64,000 bases of DNA from Progne subis subis (lineage: Eukaryota > Chordata > Aves > Passeriformes > Hirundinidae). The translations under genes and the position numbers were made by a program. Shown here in pieces: positions 63,423 to 64,000 of the stretch; position 1 is the first letter of the stretch, and each line of letters begins with the position of its first letter. Below the pieces are notes generated by a model. The model was not told the DNA's origin. It ran no database searches and was given only the letters and a program-made list of their open reading frames with translations. The stretch covers positions 1,436,001 through 1,500,000 of the forward strand of contig JAKJHU010000076.1 of NCBI GenBank assembly GCA_022316685.1. The letters run 5' to 3'.

Positions 63423-64000
63423 CTAACACATATTAAAGATAAACCAAGGAACAAACTTCATGTTCCTGAATCTCTGGCAAGATCCTATCAAATGAGAAAT
63501 TAATGCTATATTCTGGCTTTATAGGTCGCAGTATGCTAAACTAAGTATTTGGCCCTGGGACAGCTGAAGTCTATTTCTGCATTAAAAGGCTAGCTTGATG
63601 AGTTTTTCTCCCTTTTACGAAGGCTAGGAGCTTTGAATCTGAGCACACTTCAAGTTGAATAACTTGAAGTTAGAAGCCCCAAAACCAGCATAATATCAGA
63701 AAGAATATATTTTTCTTAAGCAAGCCTCTCTCTCTTATGACATTCACATTTGCTTTTGCTTCCAGACTTTTCAAGAATGGCCTTGAAAGCTCTCTCAAGG
63801 GTCTCAGGCAAAATGACACATTTATCTGAAATTCCTTGAACTCAAATTTGGAGAGCTGACTGCTCCTTTGGGGCTAGCAGAATCATTCTTCATTTCACTG
63901 CATGAACTGATTTTCACTACAAATGCCAGCACACACTGAAAGAAGACAGCAAAGGGAATGGTTGAGTACAACACAATGAGAAGCAACAGGATGCACAGAG

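Larger units (their letters stand above)
60943..64000. other. AT-rich stretch with simple repeats
   Basis: No gene was recognised. It contains a CA/poly-A tract (61391-61429), an A-run (62128-62144), a (CAAA)n array (62842-62918) and a strong short hairpin (63379-63422). Confidence 0.5.

Noticed and set aside
1..64000. CRISPR array, operon, phage or other prokaryotic system
   Set aside because: Composition, CR1 elements, LTRs and the absence of long tightly packed frames all point to vertebrate DNA; no spaced identical repeats of the CRISPR kind were seen.

Overview
The window is non-coding vertebrate DNA, most likely from a songbird. It is AT-rich, has no convincing intact protein gene, and carries the repeat set of an avian genome: 5'-truncated CR1 LINE copies, several retroviral-type LTRs, and one short element with a tRNA-Ile-like head joined to a CR1-like tail. 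That last architecture is one I associate with passerines. Two faint MIR/CORE-SINE-like fossils and a possible ancient CR1/L3-type fragment mark the old amniote background. The best reading is a gene desert or a very large intron. The annotated open reading frames in other respects look like chance frames or frames inside repeats.

Layout. 1-15.7 kb: unique-looking AT-rich DNA with a (TATCC)11 array next to a T/G-rich tract (2.9-3.0 kb) and long A- and T-tracts (10.3 and 11.3 kb). 15.7-23.4 kb: a CR1 copy with internal deletions, a small CpG-rich island with a CTCF-like site (18.2-18.5 kb), a second CR1, a possible ancient LINE fragment, and a roughly 1.1 kb LTR-like element on the minus strand. 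23.4-36.4 kb: mostly unique, with a CR1 copy (30.2 kb), a plus-strand 3' fragment of the same LTR family (33.1 kb) and a MIR-like fossil (34.7 kb). 36.4-39.9 kb: minus-strand sequence that translates, in pieces, into cadherin-repeat-like protein; it is broken by stops and frame changes and contains a CR1 reverse-transcriptase fragment. 40.0-43.8 kb: a solo LTR, the tRNA-derived SINE, two more CR1 ends, a MIR-like fossil and an (AAAT)n array. 43.8-64 kb: mostly unique AT-rich DNA with two further solo LTRs (55.7 and 60.3 kb), each bounded by perfect target-site duplications, plus simple repeats and one strong short hairpin.

No operon, CRISPR array, intact retrovirus or other complete multi-gene system was found. 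The most interesting items are the cadherin-like relic at 37.5-39.8 kb, the three solo LTRs whose target-site duplications can be read directly, and the tRNA-Ile-headed SINE. Repeat family names rest on recognition by eye, without database comparison.
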